Source: Globomyces pollinis-pini | Taxonomy: Eukaryota > Chytridiomycota > Chytridiomycetes > Rhizophydiales > Globomycetaceae | Length of the DNA stretch: 64,000 bases | Direction of reading: 5' to 3' | NCBI GenBank assembly: GCA_025399215.1 | Contig: MU621133.1 | Coordinates: 1-64,000, forward strand | In this document: in pieces, positions 10,438 to 23,200 of the stretch | Layout of the letters: the number at the start of each line of letters is the position of its first letter | How positions within the stretch are numbered: position 1 is the first letter of the stretch | The notes under the pieces: model-generated | Told to the model about the DNA's origin: nothing | Database searches by the model: none | The model's input: the letters and a program-made list of their open reading frames with translations, nothing else | Program-made: the position numbers and the translations under genes

Positions 10438-12495
10438 CTAATTTTTTCCGTACAACCTATCAACTTCAGTGGCATACTTCTGCATGATAGGTTTTCGATT
10501 CAGTTTCTGTGCGGCAGTGAGTAATCCATTGTCTGGTGTCCATTCATCGTTGGTAACGTATATAGCCTTCAGGATTTCTGCACCTTTGAAATTGGCTACT
10601 CGTGCACATACAGCGAAATCTTTCACCATCGCTTCCAAAATCTTTGGGTTATTCAAATCAGATGCATCAACTCCTAATGTTTTGGCCAATTTCCCAACTT
10701 CAACTTCATTGGCGACCACAATGGCAATGATATAAGATTGAAGTGGGTCGGCATAAACGACCATGTTCGCAACATATCTTGATGTTTTGTATTGTGATTC
10801 TAATTTTTCGATTGCAACATATTCACCATGAGAGAGTTTGACCAAGTTCTTGACCCGATCAATGATAATCAAGTTTCCGTCCGGTTTCCATTCACCAACA
10901 TCACCAGTCTTCAACCAGCCATCTTCAGTTAATACCTCTGCTGTGAGTTCAGGTTGCTTGTAGTATCCTTGCATGACATTAGTACCACGAACCCACACTT
11001 CTCCTTGCGGGTTGGAACCATCGGTAGGGTTTGGGTTGTAATTGGTGGTTTTGACCAGCTTGATTTCGGCGTGAGGAAATGGTCCACCACAAACACCATA
11101 GTTACCTCTCATTTTTGGACTCTGTACTGCAGTTGAGCCGCAAGTTTCGGTCATACCATAACCTTGAATAACATGAAACAATACCATTGTTAAAAATTCT
11201 TGAGTCTCTGGTGCCATTGGAGCTCCACCACTGAGTGCAAGCTTTAAGTTTCCTCCAGTAGCTTCTTGAATCTTTTTGAATACAGTACGATCAACAAACC
11301 CAGTACTGGCATTCATTTTGTAGAGCTTTTTCTTCAACTGGTATGCTTTGTTGAAGATATATTTTTCAGGGGTACTGGCGTTGTCCAATTTTGCAATGAT
11401 TCCTTTTCTAATTGTTTCCCAAACCGATGGAACACCAACCATCATGACTGGCTTTAGTTCGCCGAGATCACCTTTACAGTTACGGACGCTTGTGTCTGTA
11501 AGGGTTCGAGGAGTGCCATATCCAATTTGTATTCCACCAAAGACACATAGATTTTGAACTAAAAATTCCAGGACGTGGGCTAAAGGAAGGTAACCAAGAT
11601 AGGATCCACCTGCGTCAAAATAGTCACCAAGAGCTGTATAAGCACCACCAACAGCACCAACAATATTTGAATGAGAAATCATTACCCCTTTTGGTTTTCC
11701 AGTTGAGCCAGAGGTATACATAATGCAGGACAAGTCTTCAGGAGAAGGTGGTGTAGGTTCTACCGGATTTTGGCGACCTAGCTTTTGTACTTCAGCGAGC
11801 GAATGGAATTCCAAGCTAGGGCAAGAATCTTGAACTTCTTTTAAATTTTCGGTCGATACAGTTCCACTGTAAATGATATGTTTCAAGGTCGAAACTTTAT
11901 CACCAATTTGTTTTACAACAGATAACAAGGTGCTCTGCGTGAAAAGGATGGACACTTCACATTCATTCAGAGAATAAGTCAGTGCATCAACACCTAGGTT
12001 ATCGTACGCAGTAGTAATAGTGATCGTTTGGGAATAACAAGCTTGTGCAAATATCATCCATTCTTTACTAGAATATCAATTGATTAGTATTTACCTGGTA
12101 GAATGGAAGATGGTCAGTTTGTCTTTTGGTTGTAAACCAAGTTTGATCAATCCTGAACCAATCTGTTTGGCCATTTCATAAACTTCTGAATAAGTAACCC
12201 AAGAGAAGGGAGATAATTCAGGAAACTTCCAAATTTTAGTTTCAGTCTTTGTCTCTGCACCAATAGTTTTAGTTACTTCCTTCGCTTCTTCCACAATACG
12301 TAGCGTCTCCCTACTTCCAAACAATGGTCGATCAGCTCCATAGGTACGTACACCATAAAGCAATACATCATATAAAGTCTTGATGGAAGGATGAGGAGTA
12401 GATACTAGAGGTTGATCTTTTGGTGATAAACCATATCTATGGGGTCTTCCAGCATCAGCGGTTGGATGGTCAATTTCGTAACTTGCAAAGTTCAT
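10438..12495 (-). CDS. Long-chain acyl-CoA synthetase, tandem copy A
   Basis: Activates long-chain fatty acids to acyl-CoA with ATP, feeding beta-oxidation, lipid synthesis and protein acylation. Exon 1 starts at the ATG at 12493-12495 (MNFASYEIDHPTADAGRPHR); a 27-nt intron follows FHSTR and exon 2 resumes with KEWMIFAQACYSQ. Total is about 676 residues, usual for Faa/ACSL. Signatures: AMP-binding loop YTSGSTGKPKGVMISH, GYGMTETCG, and [19 protein letters not shown] with [20 protein letters not shown]. No signal peptide is obvious. The downstream copy B at 12992-15058 has the same structure and a largely identical 3' half. A TATAAATA box lies 34-41 nt upstream of the ATG. Substrate chain length is not readable from sequence. 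Confidence 0.93.
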
Positions 12496-12991
12496 CAGAA
12501 TGATTGTATTTTCCCATTATTCCTTGAATATTTATACTATTTGGGGTACTGTTTGTGAAACAACTGGCTAGTTAGTTCGGTGTAAATATTAGAATCACGA
12601 AAAATATCCCATTCATCAAATCAATTTCTGGTAGATTGAACCATGGAATCCTAATAGAGTAAATGGTTGATTGAACTAAAACTCTACAGTTGATTTAGGG
12701 CTCTGCTGCAAGTTAAATGGGGTTACTCACACAGTGCCTTTAAGTTACAGACAGTGCCTTGAAGTGACCTACAAATCAAATCTGGAATAATCCAGTAAGC
12801 ATTTGGACAAATGGGTCGCTTATATTCACATTCAATTGAGATGTGACTTTAGATATTTGCCATCTTAGTAGACCTTCAACTTGACCTGGAAATCATAATC
12901 ATTTCTAATCTGAGTTTCTGTTCAAAAATGTAAACTGTCTCGTTTCTAATTTTATAAAATATATATTTAGAAATCCAAAAGATTGATACAT
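12496..12991. other. Spacer between tandem acyl-CoA synthetases
   Basis: About 500 nt holding the promoter of copy A and the 3' end of copy B. Besides the TATA-like box near 12529 I see a short repeated phrase, acagtgccttyaagt, at about 12729-12765 present twice, and nothing that looks coding. Confidence 0.5.
12529..12536 (-). promoter_or_regulatory. TATA box of acyl-CoA synthetase copy A
   Basis: The minus strand reads TATAAATA 34-41 nt upstream of the ATG at 12495. Copy B has the same octamer at almost the same distance, followed in both by a TTTGGG-like element, so the core promoter was kept after duplication. Confidence 0.55.
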
Positions 12992-15058
12992 CTAATTTTT
13001 ACCATACAACTTATCAACTTCAGTGGAATATTTCTGCATGATTGGTTTTCGATTCAGTTTCTGTGCGGCAGTGAGCAATCCATTGTCAGTTGTCCATTCC
13101 TCGTTGGTAACATATATAGCCTTCAGGATTTCTGCACCCTTGAAATTGGCTACTCGTGCACATACAGCGAAATCTTTCACCATCGCTTCCAAAATCTTTG
13201 GGTTATTCAAATCAGATGCATCAACTCCTAATGTTTTGGCCAATTTCCCAACTTCAACTTCATTGGCGACCACAATAGCAATGATATAAGATTGAAGTGG
13301 GTCGGCATAGACGACCATGTTCGCAACATATCTTGATGTTTTGTATTGTGATTCTAATTTTTCGATTGCAACATATTCACCATGAGAGAGTTTGACCAAG
13401 TTCTTGACCCGATCAATGATAATCAAGTTTCCATCCGGTTTCCATTCACCAACATCACCAGTCTTCAACCAGCCATCTTCAGTTAATACCTCTGCTGTGA
13501 GTTCAGGTTGCTTGTAGTATCCTTGCATGACATTAGTACCACGAATCCAGACTTCTCCTTGAGGGTTGGAACCATCGGTAGGGTTTGGGTTGTAATTGGT
13601 GGTTTTGACTAGCTTGATTTCGGCGTGAGGAAATGGTCCACCACACACACCATAAACACCTCGCATGTTTGGACTCTGTACTGCAATTGCACCACAAGTT
13701 TCGGTCATACCATAACCTTGAATAACATGAAACAATACCATTGTTAAAAATTCTTGAGTCTCTGGTGCCATTGGAGCTCCACCACTGAGTGCAAGCTTTA
13801 AGTTTCCTCCAGTAGCTTCTTGAATCTTTTTGAATACAGTACGATCAACAAACCCATGGTTAGCATTCATTTTATGCAATCTTTTCTTCAATTGGTATGC
13901 TTTGTTGAATACATATTTTTCCGATGAGCTGGCATTGTCTAATTTTGCAACAATACCTTTACGGATAGTCTCCCACACTGCTGGAACACCAACCATGAAA
14001 AGAGGTTTTAATTCACCAAGATCACCCTTACAGTTACGGACGGAGGCATCGGTCAAAGTACGTGGAGTACCATATCCCACTTGAATACCGCTGAATACAC
14101 AAAGATTTTGTACGATGAATTCAAGAACGTGGGCTAAAGGAAGATATGCAAGATAGGATCCGCCATCAGTCAAGTGCTCCTTCAATACTGTATAAGCACC
14201 ACCAACAGCACCAACCATGTTTGAGTGAGAAAGCATGACACCCTTTGGGTTTCCAGTAGAACCAGATGTGTACATAATACAACACAAATCTTCAGGAGAT
14301 GGAGGATTAGGAGCAGCAGGGTTCAATCGCCCTAATTCTTGAACTTGAATGAGTGAGTGGAATTCCAAGTTTGGGCAGGCAGCTTGAACTTCTTTAAGAG
14401 TCTCGTTGGTAACAGTTCCACTGTAAATGACGTGTTTTAGAGTTGGCACCTTGTCGCCAACTTGCTTTACAACGGAAAGTAAGTCACTCTGAGTGAAAAG
14501 GATTGATACTTCACATTCATTCAGAGAATAAGTCAATGCATCAACACCCAAGTTGTCGTAAGCAGTAGTGATGGTAAAATTTTGTGAATAACACGCTTGA
14601 GCGACAGTCATCCATTCTTTACTAAGAAAGGTTAGCTTTTTATAATGGATTTAATACCTGGTAGAATGAAAGATGGTCAGTTTCTCTTTTGGTTTCAAAC
14701 CCAGTTTGACTAATCCAGAACCAATTTGGTTCACTGATTCATATACTTGCATATAAGTAACCCAAGAATATGGAGATAATTCTGGAAACTTCCAGGTTTT
14801 AGTTTCGGTCTTGGTAACTCCAGCAACAGTCTTTGAGACTTCCTTTGATTCTTCTACAATACGTAGAGTTTGTCTAAAGCCAAACAAAGGGCGGGTTGCT
14901 TCATAAGTACGGACACCATAAAGCAGTACATCATATAAAGTCTTGATTGTAGGATGAGGAGAAGATACTAGAGGTTGGCCCTTTGGGGATAAAGCATATC
15001 TACGTGGTCTTCCGGCATATTCGGTAGGTTGGTCAACTTCGTAACTAGCAAAGTTCAT
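12992..15058 (-). CDS. Long-chain acyl-CoA synthetase, tandem copy B
   Basis: Same enzyme family as copy A and also about 676 residues. It starts at the ATG at 15056-15058 (MNFASYEVDQPTEYAGRPRR) and has one 36-nt intron at exactly the position used in copy A, after FHSTR and before KEWMTVAQACYSQ. Motifs: [25 protein letters not shown] and [14 protein letters not shown]. Exon 1 and the first part of exon 2 differ from copy A at many positions, whereas the 3' half is almost the same at nucleotide level, including a 162-nt identical block (13695-13856 against 11141-11302). The shared intron site proves tandem duplication; the block of identity suggests later gene conversion. Both copies keep all catalytic motifs. 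Confidence 0.93.
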
Positions 15059-16157
15059 CAGAATATTTTAATCCCATCTGTGCTTTTCTTCATATTTATA
15101 CAAACTTTGGGCGGCTCTATTCTGAAACAAGTGAGGTGATTTGATCTCCCGAGTTCCCTTCGAAACACTATGTTTGTCCTTGTATCACTTGGCGGTGAAA
15201 CTTCAGATTGGACAAAGGAGATTCATTGCTGTATTGAGGATCAAAACCAACGGAGGTTTGTAAAGAGTCCATCAAAAGTGCCCTTTGGTTGTTGTGTATT
15301 TAAGGGCTTTGTCTGTTAATTGCACCACATAAAAGGGCACACATGACGGTTCTGTCAAGTGTCTTGTTTCTTGGTTGTGTTCAATCGCTTACTGGGCCCT
15401 TTTTGACAATGAATCTTGATTCTTGTTTTTTAGTTCCGCTGAACAGATTTAGAACCATATGCCAGTAATGGCAACATTTGTTACTTTCATATTCCCATTC
15501 ATTGAGTGCTTATCCACTGTTACTGATACAATCCCATGTTGTGAATTTAAGGATGTCAAGTACTATCAATCCATCCTCTTTTGTACTTCGATTTCCCCTG
15601 CACTATCGCACAAATCCTTCACCCCTTTTTCATCATTTCCGAATTTGGTACCCAAGAAATATGCATGGTGTAATCAAATACGATATTCATTATGAGTATG
15701 TGGGTTTCGGCTATTGGTGATGGTTTGAGCCTATTGAACTAAAATTAAAGGGGTCTATAGTTCTTACAAATAAATAAAACAATTCCTGTTTTTAAACGTG
15801 TTTCACTGTACAGGATGGGTTTAAGAATCGTATGTCGGATAGAAATAGCATAGTTGATCGATTGACAAAAGTGTACATTTCTTTTCGATGTTTTAGGCTC
15901 GTCATATGCAAGTGAATTCCCAGAATAAGTAGTGGCTATTGGTTGAAATTAAAGATTATGCAAGTTATTTCGATTAAGTAAATGAATTGAACCTTTGGGT
16001 TATATAACTATAGGGACTTTGGGGTTAATTACCTATAGTTACTATAGAAAAGTTTAATATTGGGTAACTTTGTTAACTTTATAGAAATGTTAAATGTCAA
16101 CCTTAACTGTCAGTTTTGAAGATATAACCGCTAAATCATTTTAATTTTCACTTATAT
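15059..16157. other. Intergenic region, 1.1 kb, no gene recognised
   Basis: Contains the upstream region of acyl-CoA synthetase B and of the RBR-like gene. Open frames exist near 15459-15720 but have no start context, family resemblance or splice structure. From about 15990 to 16090 the short phrase actatag and its variants recur several times, together with ttaactt-like words; this may be promoter sequence for the downstream + strand gene. Confidence 0.45.
15093..15100 (-). promoter_or_regulatory. TATA box of acyl-CoA synthetase copy B
   Basis: TATAAATA on the minus strand, 35-42 nt before the ATG at 15058, matching the element before copy A in sequence and spacing. Confidence 0.55.
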
Positions 16158-17242
16158 ATGACGGATTCATCATTTAATAGTCAATTAGTGAAAGATTACA
16201 CGTTAACCATCAAGATAAGTTTATCTGACATTGATGATTCAAGCATCTGTGACGAATCAGACCCTAAGGACTTCATTTATGCTGTTAATTTATGGCAACA
16301 AGATTTGAAGGTATGGGATCAAGATTTCAGATTGCAACAGCTATTGCCAGGAATGACACAATTCCACACGAATTGTACGCCCGCCTACAAACTCAGGATG
16401 AACTGGAGCGACTGGATAGGGAGTATGCCCATAGTGCTTCAAAAAATGACGTGGAGAAAATGAACGATTTAGCAAAACAGATAGCCAGTTTATCGTTTGC
16501 ATCAATCCCCCAAAGCCCCTCAACTGACACGTTTTTTTGCACTACAAACTCAGAACAATGTTCTTCAAATATTGACAAGTGGTCAGATTGTATCTCCTGT
16601 TTTAAAAAAACTAAGCAAAAAGTACTCTGTGGACATTATTATTGTGATCCATGTGTACGACAAGTGTGTTTGACAGCTATGAATGATATTAGTTACTTTC
16701 CCGCTAGATGCTGTAAACGCGAAATAGTTCAAGAGCTGATTGAAAAATCATTAAAAACGGATGAATTTAATCGTTACAAAGAATTACAAACAAGCCTTTC
16801 ATCTGTTACAATTAAGAACTTGGATCCAGAATTTAGGGAAATGGTTATTAGCCACGGCTGGAAAATATGTGGACAGTGTGGAGCTGGAATTGAAAGGAGT
16901 GAAGATTGCAATCATATGACCTGCGCTGTTTGTAAATATGAATTCTGTTACGTTTGTGGTGATGGGTGGATTCCCAGAACATGCAATTGTGCATTATGGA
17001 ATCCAGTAGAGTTGGAAATCATATTGAATGAACGAGCTCCTGATGCAAACGTGATCGAACGAGAAAGGCTACGACAGATTTATCAAACACATGATATCCA
17101 TGTGCATTCGTGGGAAAAACTTGTTATTACGAGTAGGAATAAGAAGTGCAATTCATGTGGATGGATATGCAATATGTGGTACTGGAGATGTAATGATTGT
17201 GCTACAAATAGTTGTGGAAAATGCGCCTTTAACCAACGTTAA
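16158..17242 (+). CDS. RBR-like E3 ubiquitin ligase lacking the IBR domain
   Basis: The model starts at the ATG at 16158 and needs a 20-nt intron (16311-16330, GTATGG...TTTCAG) to pass from DFIYAVNLWQQDLK into IATAIARNDTIPHELYARLQ, giving about 354 residues. RING1 is at residues 138-180 (CISCFKKTKQKVLCGHYYCD through PARCC). A RING2/Rcat follows at 231-270 (CGQCGAGIERSEDCNHMTC, FCYVCG), with C244 as the expected ubiquitin-thioester cysteine, then a Cys pair cluster at the C terminus (KKCNSCGW, CNDCATNSCGKC). In normal RBR proteins an IBR zinc domain lies between the two RINGs; here the roughly 50-residue linker has no cysteine. Substrate is unknown. If the short intron is wrong the N terminus would change, not the zinc domains. 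Confidence 0.85.
16311..16330 (+). other. 20-nt intron in the RBR-like gene
   Basis: GTATGGGATC AAGATTTCAG sits between two frames of one continuous protein and is the only GT...AG segment here that restores frame neatly. It is shorter than other introns in the window (24-37 nt) and lacks a clear TAAY branch motif, so it is less certain than the rest. Confidence 0.6.
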
Positions 17243-17311
17243 TAAACAGAATCTTGCTTTTTAATCATGAATTTTACGGTACGAATAAAAAATGGGCATA
17301 TTGTGAATAGT

Positions 17312-18297
17312 TTATAATTTAGTAAATTCATTCCAATAGATTTCAAAATTCCATGGCATATGGTACTCTCCTCCATATTCGGTTATTAACTGATCACTAG
17401 GAATATGATCCTGTGGTGTTTGTGAATCTCTGGAGTTCAGATAAACCAACTGGATCTTTTTTCGAGTGATTGGATCCATAAAGGGTGTCACCATCCTTAG
17501 AAATACAGATACGTACCAAGAGGGATTCACTACTAATGCACTATGAAGTATTTCTGGGTAATGATCTATGGTCAGCATTTAGATTTTGATACTTTGAAAA
17601 ATATCCAAAAATTTTCTACTTGTTGATAATGGTGTCGCGTTTGCCAGACTCAAGTGTTCATAATCGACTAAAATAACTATTGAATGCACTCCATCAGGCA
17701 TGATTCTAAATTAAGCGATTTAAATATTACTTTAATGCCTTTTCTATGTTGTACACTGCAAATCTAATCTGTCTAAAGAATCAGTGATCATTCAAAAGAT
17801 TGATTTAAAAATGAAGCATGACACTATTTAAAATTTGGGTTCGTACCTATCATATGTTTTGGTGTTCTCTCGTTGAGGTAATAAATAAATTACAGGGCAA
17901 GCATCCTTATTAAACCCTATATCCGTTGGTAATAAGTCAAAATACCAGTAACAAATGACTTTCCTGTCAATGCTTCAGGTTCAACTTCTTCCGGTGTAAT
18001 TTCGTCTGGTTGGTATTCTCGTCTCCACAACAGTGTACTTTCAAGTCGTTTCTTTGCTGCATCCACATCCCAGGAAGTTGCTTTCAAATATCGAACTAAG
18101 CACCTCTCACTGCACCAAACCTTCTCTTTGTTTGTGAATTCGAAATCAGAAGACAGTAATTTTGATTGGAGTTCAACGATTGTTTCCAATTGGTTAGTAG
18201 TCAGACCAGTTCTATAATGTTTATAACTGATATTTGAATGGTTCTGGGGCAGCTTCAGAATCGGTAACTCTTCTACTTTGACAGCTGTACTTGGCAT
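17312..18297 (-). CDS. Sec14-like CRAL-TRIO lipid-transfer protein
   Basis: Cytosolic phospholipid-binding and exchange protein of the Sec14 superfamily. It starts at the ATG at 18295-18297 (MPSTAVKVEELPILKLPQNH); the codon just upstream in frame is GTG. The CRAL-TRIO N-terminal helices (CLVRYLKATSWDVDAAKKRL, STLLWRREYQ) are followed by the lipid pocket: FNKDACPVIYLLPQRENT, IMPDGVHSIVILVDYEHL, ILHSALVVNPSWYVSVFLRM and DQLITEYGGE near the end. Introns of about 29, 74, 25 and 27 nt separate these pieces. It is arranged head-to-head with Prp31, with 186 nt between start codons. Family certain; which phospholipid it carries cannot be told. Confidence 0.88.
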
Positions 18298-18483
18298 CAC
18301 CCAAAATTAAATAAAAAGGAAAGATGTTCAATAAAACTGAATTATTCGCACGATCCTTAAACCAGTCAATTTATTTGTTCCTCTTTGATAACAATTCAAG
18401 CATTAGATCCCAATGCATTTGTCGAACCTTGCAAGTTTTTAGATGCGTTGGTCTGTAAAAAAATTCACAAATTTAAATTAGAA

Positions 18484-20127
18484 ATGGATGAAGATTTACT
18501 GGCAGATTTAGAAGATTTGGGAGAAAGTGCAGACGAAGATATCAATCTAGAAGAAACAGAAGTGGAGCAACCAGAGTTCACTTTACTTGGTCAAGGTGAC
18601 CAATCTATTCAGGGATTAACTCCTACTTACCATTCAAAACAAATGCAACAGACACTATCAGTAAGTTGAAATCCTAATTAAATACAGAAAATTGAGGAGT
18701 ATATGAAAGAAGGCAACCGATTTTATACTTCAGGGAGAGTGGAGCAAGACCAAGAATATCCAGTGATTGTGCAATCAAATTTGATTACCGTAGAAATCTC
18801 CCATGAAATCGATCAAATTATTAAAGTACATTCATATCATTATTGACGAAATAGTTAATCAAAGACAAATATGCTGTTAGATTTCCAGAATTGGAATCAT
18901 TAATCTTAAATCCAATTGACTTTGCTAAAATTGTTAAAATAATCGGAAACGAAACTGTAATAATTTATGATTAAATCGACAGGACTTGACTAAATTGGAC
19001 TTGAAGGCTTTGTTACCATCAGCAACAGTGATGGCAATTACTATTACAGCAACTACTACCAACGGTAACATTTTATCACAGACAGAACTTGAGACTATTT
19101 TTGATGCATGTGATTTGGTGGTGGATATGGATCAGAAGAAAACAAGACTTTTGAACTATGTTCAATCAAGAATGAATATGCTGGCACCAAACTTGACAGC
19201 ATTGTTGGGTCCTGAAATTGCTGCAAAATTAATGGGGATAGCAGGTAAATATTGGCTATCCATTGAGTAAATCTTAGGTTTATCTATTTTGTATTTATCT
19301 AAGGTGGTTTGACAGCATTAGCAGCCATTCCTGCTTGTAATATTTTAATTCTTGGGGCACAAAAGAAAGCAATGATTGGATTCTCAAGCATAGCCATGAA
19401 TAAGCATCAAGGAGTGATCTATGAAGCTGATTTAGTTGCTCGTGTTCCTAACACTCCAACCAATGTACGTCGAAAAGCTGCTAGACTACTATCTGCGAAG
19501 TACGTTTTGTTTTTAACCAACATTTTAGATGTGCTCTTGCTTGTCGAGTGGATCTAGCAAGGGAATATTCCAATGGTTCAATGGGAAAAGAATTTCGTGA
19601 TGACGTTCAGAAAAAAATCGATCTTCTATTACAACCTCCACCAGCAAAGAAAGTGAAAGCATTACCATTACCAATCGAATTTAAAAAGCGTCGTGGTGGT
19701 AGACGGTATTATTGTATGGTTCTCAATAGTTTTATAGTGCTCGAATGGCTAAAGAACGAAATGCAGGTTCAGAATTATCAAAAGCTGCCAATCGAGTTGC
19801 GTTTGGGGAGGCAGAGATTGAAATAGGACACTCAAATGGTGATGTATTAGGACTAGGATTACTTGGTGGGTCAACTGGAAAAATTCGATCAGTCAAAACA
19901 AATACTAAATATAAATGTAAATTACTGTTTTTGTTTAACCATATTTAGTACAACTATCAAAGCGACAGAAACAGATGCAAAATTTCTCTACAAATACGAA
20001 TGGATTGGCTACGTCCGTTGCATTTACACCTGTTCAAGGTATTGAATTGGTGGATCCAGGAATGGTTGCTCGACGTGTCAAAGAAGCAAATGATAAATAT
20101 TTTGGTAATACGACTAAAAAATCTTAA
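18484..20127 (+). CDS. PRP31: Pre-mRNA splicing factor Prp31
   Basis: Component of the U4/U6.U5 tri-snRNP; its Nop domain binds the U4 5' stem-loop with Snu13. The first exon (MDEDLLADLEDLGESADEDI) starts at the ATG at 18484. Conserved segments in order: YAVRFPELESLILNPIDFAK, LLPSATVMAITITATTTNG, the Nop domain with LNYVQSRMNMLAPNLTALLG, LAAIPACNILILGAQKKAMI and GVIYEADLVARVPNTPTNVR, then the C-terminal KKRRGGR, RVAFGE and TPVQGIELVDP. At least eight introns of about 25-40 nt are needed, most very small. A tri-snRNP protein here fits a genome that must splice tiny introns constantly, though it is present in nearly all eukaryotes. High confidence. Confidence 0.92.
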
Positions 20128-20248
20128 TAAAGCACATTCATTTTGTAATCCACTTGGATATCTGAACAGAGGAAATTTTGTTTAGGAATTTATATTTTTT
20201 AAAGTCAACGTAAGAAGAATATCAAATAGCAGTGAAAATATGAATCAA

Positions 20249-23200
20249 TTATTTCTTTTTCTTTGAAGCAGAAGATTTACTATCTTCCGGTGGGTTTTTT
20301 CGTTTACGATAATCAACATCAGTAATCCCAAATTCTTTCTCAATCAACATCACTAACGTGTTACAACGCCTTTGGATTTCCTACAAAATCAGGTTTAAAC
20401 AGTATTACAAGTGAATTTCTTGATTTAAAAAACCAATCAAATCGGAATAAAGGTGATTTTTTGATTTCAGCACGGATTTTATCATAGGTATCATCATTGC
20501 CATATGAATACTTCTGCAGCATAACCAACTTATTGTTAGTGTTCAAAACTATTTACCAAAAATCGATCTTCCTCTTCTGTGTATGTTTTTCCTTTGTTTT
20601 GTCCATACACAAACTTAATTTGTTGTAATGGGCATTTATATCGCGATATCTTCTCTGTTATAGCCATGTTGGTTTCAATAAACTTTGCTAAACGTGCTTC
20701 AGCTCTTTCAATAGATTGTGTAATCTTCTCATGGTCCGGTAATTCTTTGTATCTTTGCCAGAATACATCAGAATAAGCTTTTACTTCTTTGAGAGACTTT
20801 CCTTCGATTTCATTGGCGACTGCCTCCAAATGGTTGCTTGACCTAATATAAGTAATTCTTAAAGAATACGATCCATGCTTTTCCTGAGCCTTTATGAAAG
20901 CATTGAAGTCACGTTTATTCCAATTTTCAAATCCTTGTGTACTTAAAAGTTCCTTTTCGGCGATTTCTTCTTCGGTTAATGGAACAGCTAAAATATTAGT
21001 CAGATTTGTCTACCGTTATCAATAAGAAGCTGCTCGGCTGCAAGCCATTCGTCAAAAGTCTCGGGAGTAGGACAATCATTTACAGTTAATTGTGTGGAAT
21101 TGGCTTTCTATATATATGTTAGTATATCAAGTATTACCCAAAAAGCATACTTTTCCTTTTCCTGTAAAACCGATAAACGAAGAGGATAAAATTGATGTTC
21201 AGCACTTTGCCTGTCAACTAAAAAAATAAATTACATCAAGATGCTCTTTGGTTTTGGTGCCTTTTCCCTTCTTTGCACAGCAGCAGCAGGATTGGTATTA
21301 TTAGGGCCCCGTCCTTGTGTGAAATTGAGGGAGTCATAATTGGATTTCCTTTCACGTTTGGAAGGCCCCAACCAGCTCATACCGCCACCTTTTTTCTACC
21401 ATATTAAACATCAGACACGAACCTTTTGGAAATCTTGTCCTTCCCATTGATAAGCATTGAAGCTAGTAGATTGATCAGTGGTGAACTGCTGTAGATCGTC
21501 CAGTCCCATCTCCTTATACTTGTCTTCTAATTCCTTACTTTTCTTTTCAGAACGGGATAAAATTTCATCAATATCATCAGTTGCAATAGTACTGCATAAT
21601 TTAACTGGAGAATTACTACCTGTCGGTCGATTGAAAAATGCTGTCAGCTCCATATTGAATCATGGAAACTAAATCATCTTTAGTATTGGTTTTGGCATGT
21701 GCTTGTTGTCTCCCTTGTTGAATGACCAATGTATCTAATCGAAGTTTTTGTGTTGCACGATCAATGACCTTTTCTTCAATGGCATTCTATAAAATTAATG
21801 ATTCCATCATAATTTACTTCAGTAATAAATCTGAAAATCACTACTTGTTTCTTTTGGCCAATACGATGGGCTCGATCCTCAGCTGGATATTAAAGATAAA
21901 GAAAATGTACCTTGCAGATCCACTTGTGGATTCCAATCATTATCATACATAATCACAGTGTCAGCAGTGGCTAAGTTAATCCCCAAACCTCCAGCACGTG
22001 TAGTCAACAAAAATATAAACTTTTCACTCCCTTCACGGTTGAATTCATCAATCATAGATATTCTATCCGTGTGTGCTGTTTGACCATCTAAACGGCAGTA
22101 ATGGTAACCTTTCCAAACACAATAATCTTCCACTACCAATTAAATTCGAAGGTAACATACAAATGTCAATCATTCTACTCATTTGGGAAAACAAGAGTAC
22201 TCTGGATCCTTGAGCTTTTAATCGAGTCAAAAGCTTATCCAGGATGACAAATTTACCAGCATTATCAACCAAGTGCTGATCGGTAGTATATGGAGGCCCA
22301 GGTTCAGCACCATCGAACAGATATGGGTGGTTACAGCATTTACGTAATTGCATCACAATATTTTGCAATCTCTTTGTTGCACCAGTTTTTTCAACGGCAC
22401 CTATGGATAAGCAAATCAATCAACTACCGTTTAAAGCACTAATATCTTTTTCCAGCAGCTTTTTGTACCAAGTTCGCTGCATAGTACTCATACCCACATA
22501 TAAATCAATTCTTTTTTTGGGTAGTAGAGACTTTTCCACATCAGATTTAATTCTTCTAAGCAAGAAAGGTCGCAATACACGATGTAATTGTTGAACAACT
22601 TTATCTTGGTCTCCTCCCTGTTCGACATTAAACCAAGTATCGAAATCATCAGAAGAACTGAAAATATCTGGGAGAAGGAAATTCAATAATGCCCAAAGTT
22701 CATGCAAGTCATTCTAAAATATTGTTAATCAAGACTAGAGTACTTGAAGAGGGGTACCAGTAATAAGCAAACGGTTACGGCATGGAATGATTCGAACAAT
22801 TTGAGACAGAGCAGAATTCTCATTTTTAATACGATGTGCTTCATCAATGACAATATATGCCCAAGATATTTTTTTCAAAGCTGATTTCTCCAATAAACAC
22901 ATTTCATAAGATGTAACACATACTTCCCAATCGCCATCATGCAGTTGTTCTTTAATAATAGTGGCCTAATACTAAGTTGAATCACTCCATACCCTTTCAT
23001 CTTTAGTTCCATGGAATAAGAGTGGTTTCAGCGATGGAACCCAACGTGACACTTCTTTCATCCAATTATGTAAAGTTGACTTTGGTACAATGATCAGATG
23101 TGGGCCATTAATGTTTTCATGGTGCTTCAAGTATCCAAGTAACGATATCGTTTGTAATGTTTTACCAAGACCCTACGACTATTACAATTCATAGTGCAAT

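Noticed and set aside
15459..15720. Overlapping + strand open frames in the intergenic region before the RBR-like gene.
   Set aside because: No family resemblance, no splice signals and unremarkable codon use; probably chance.
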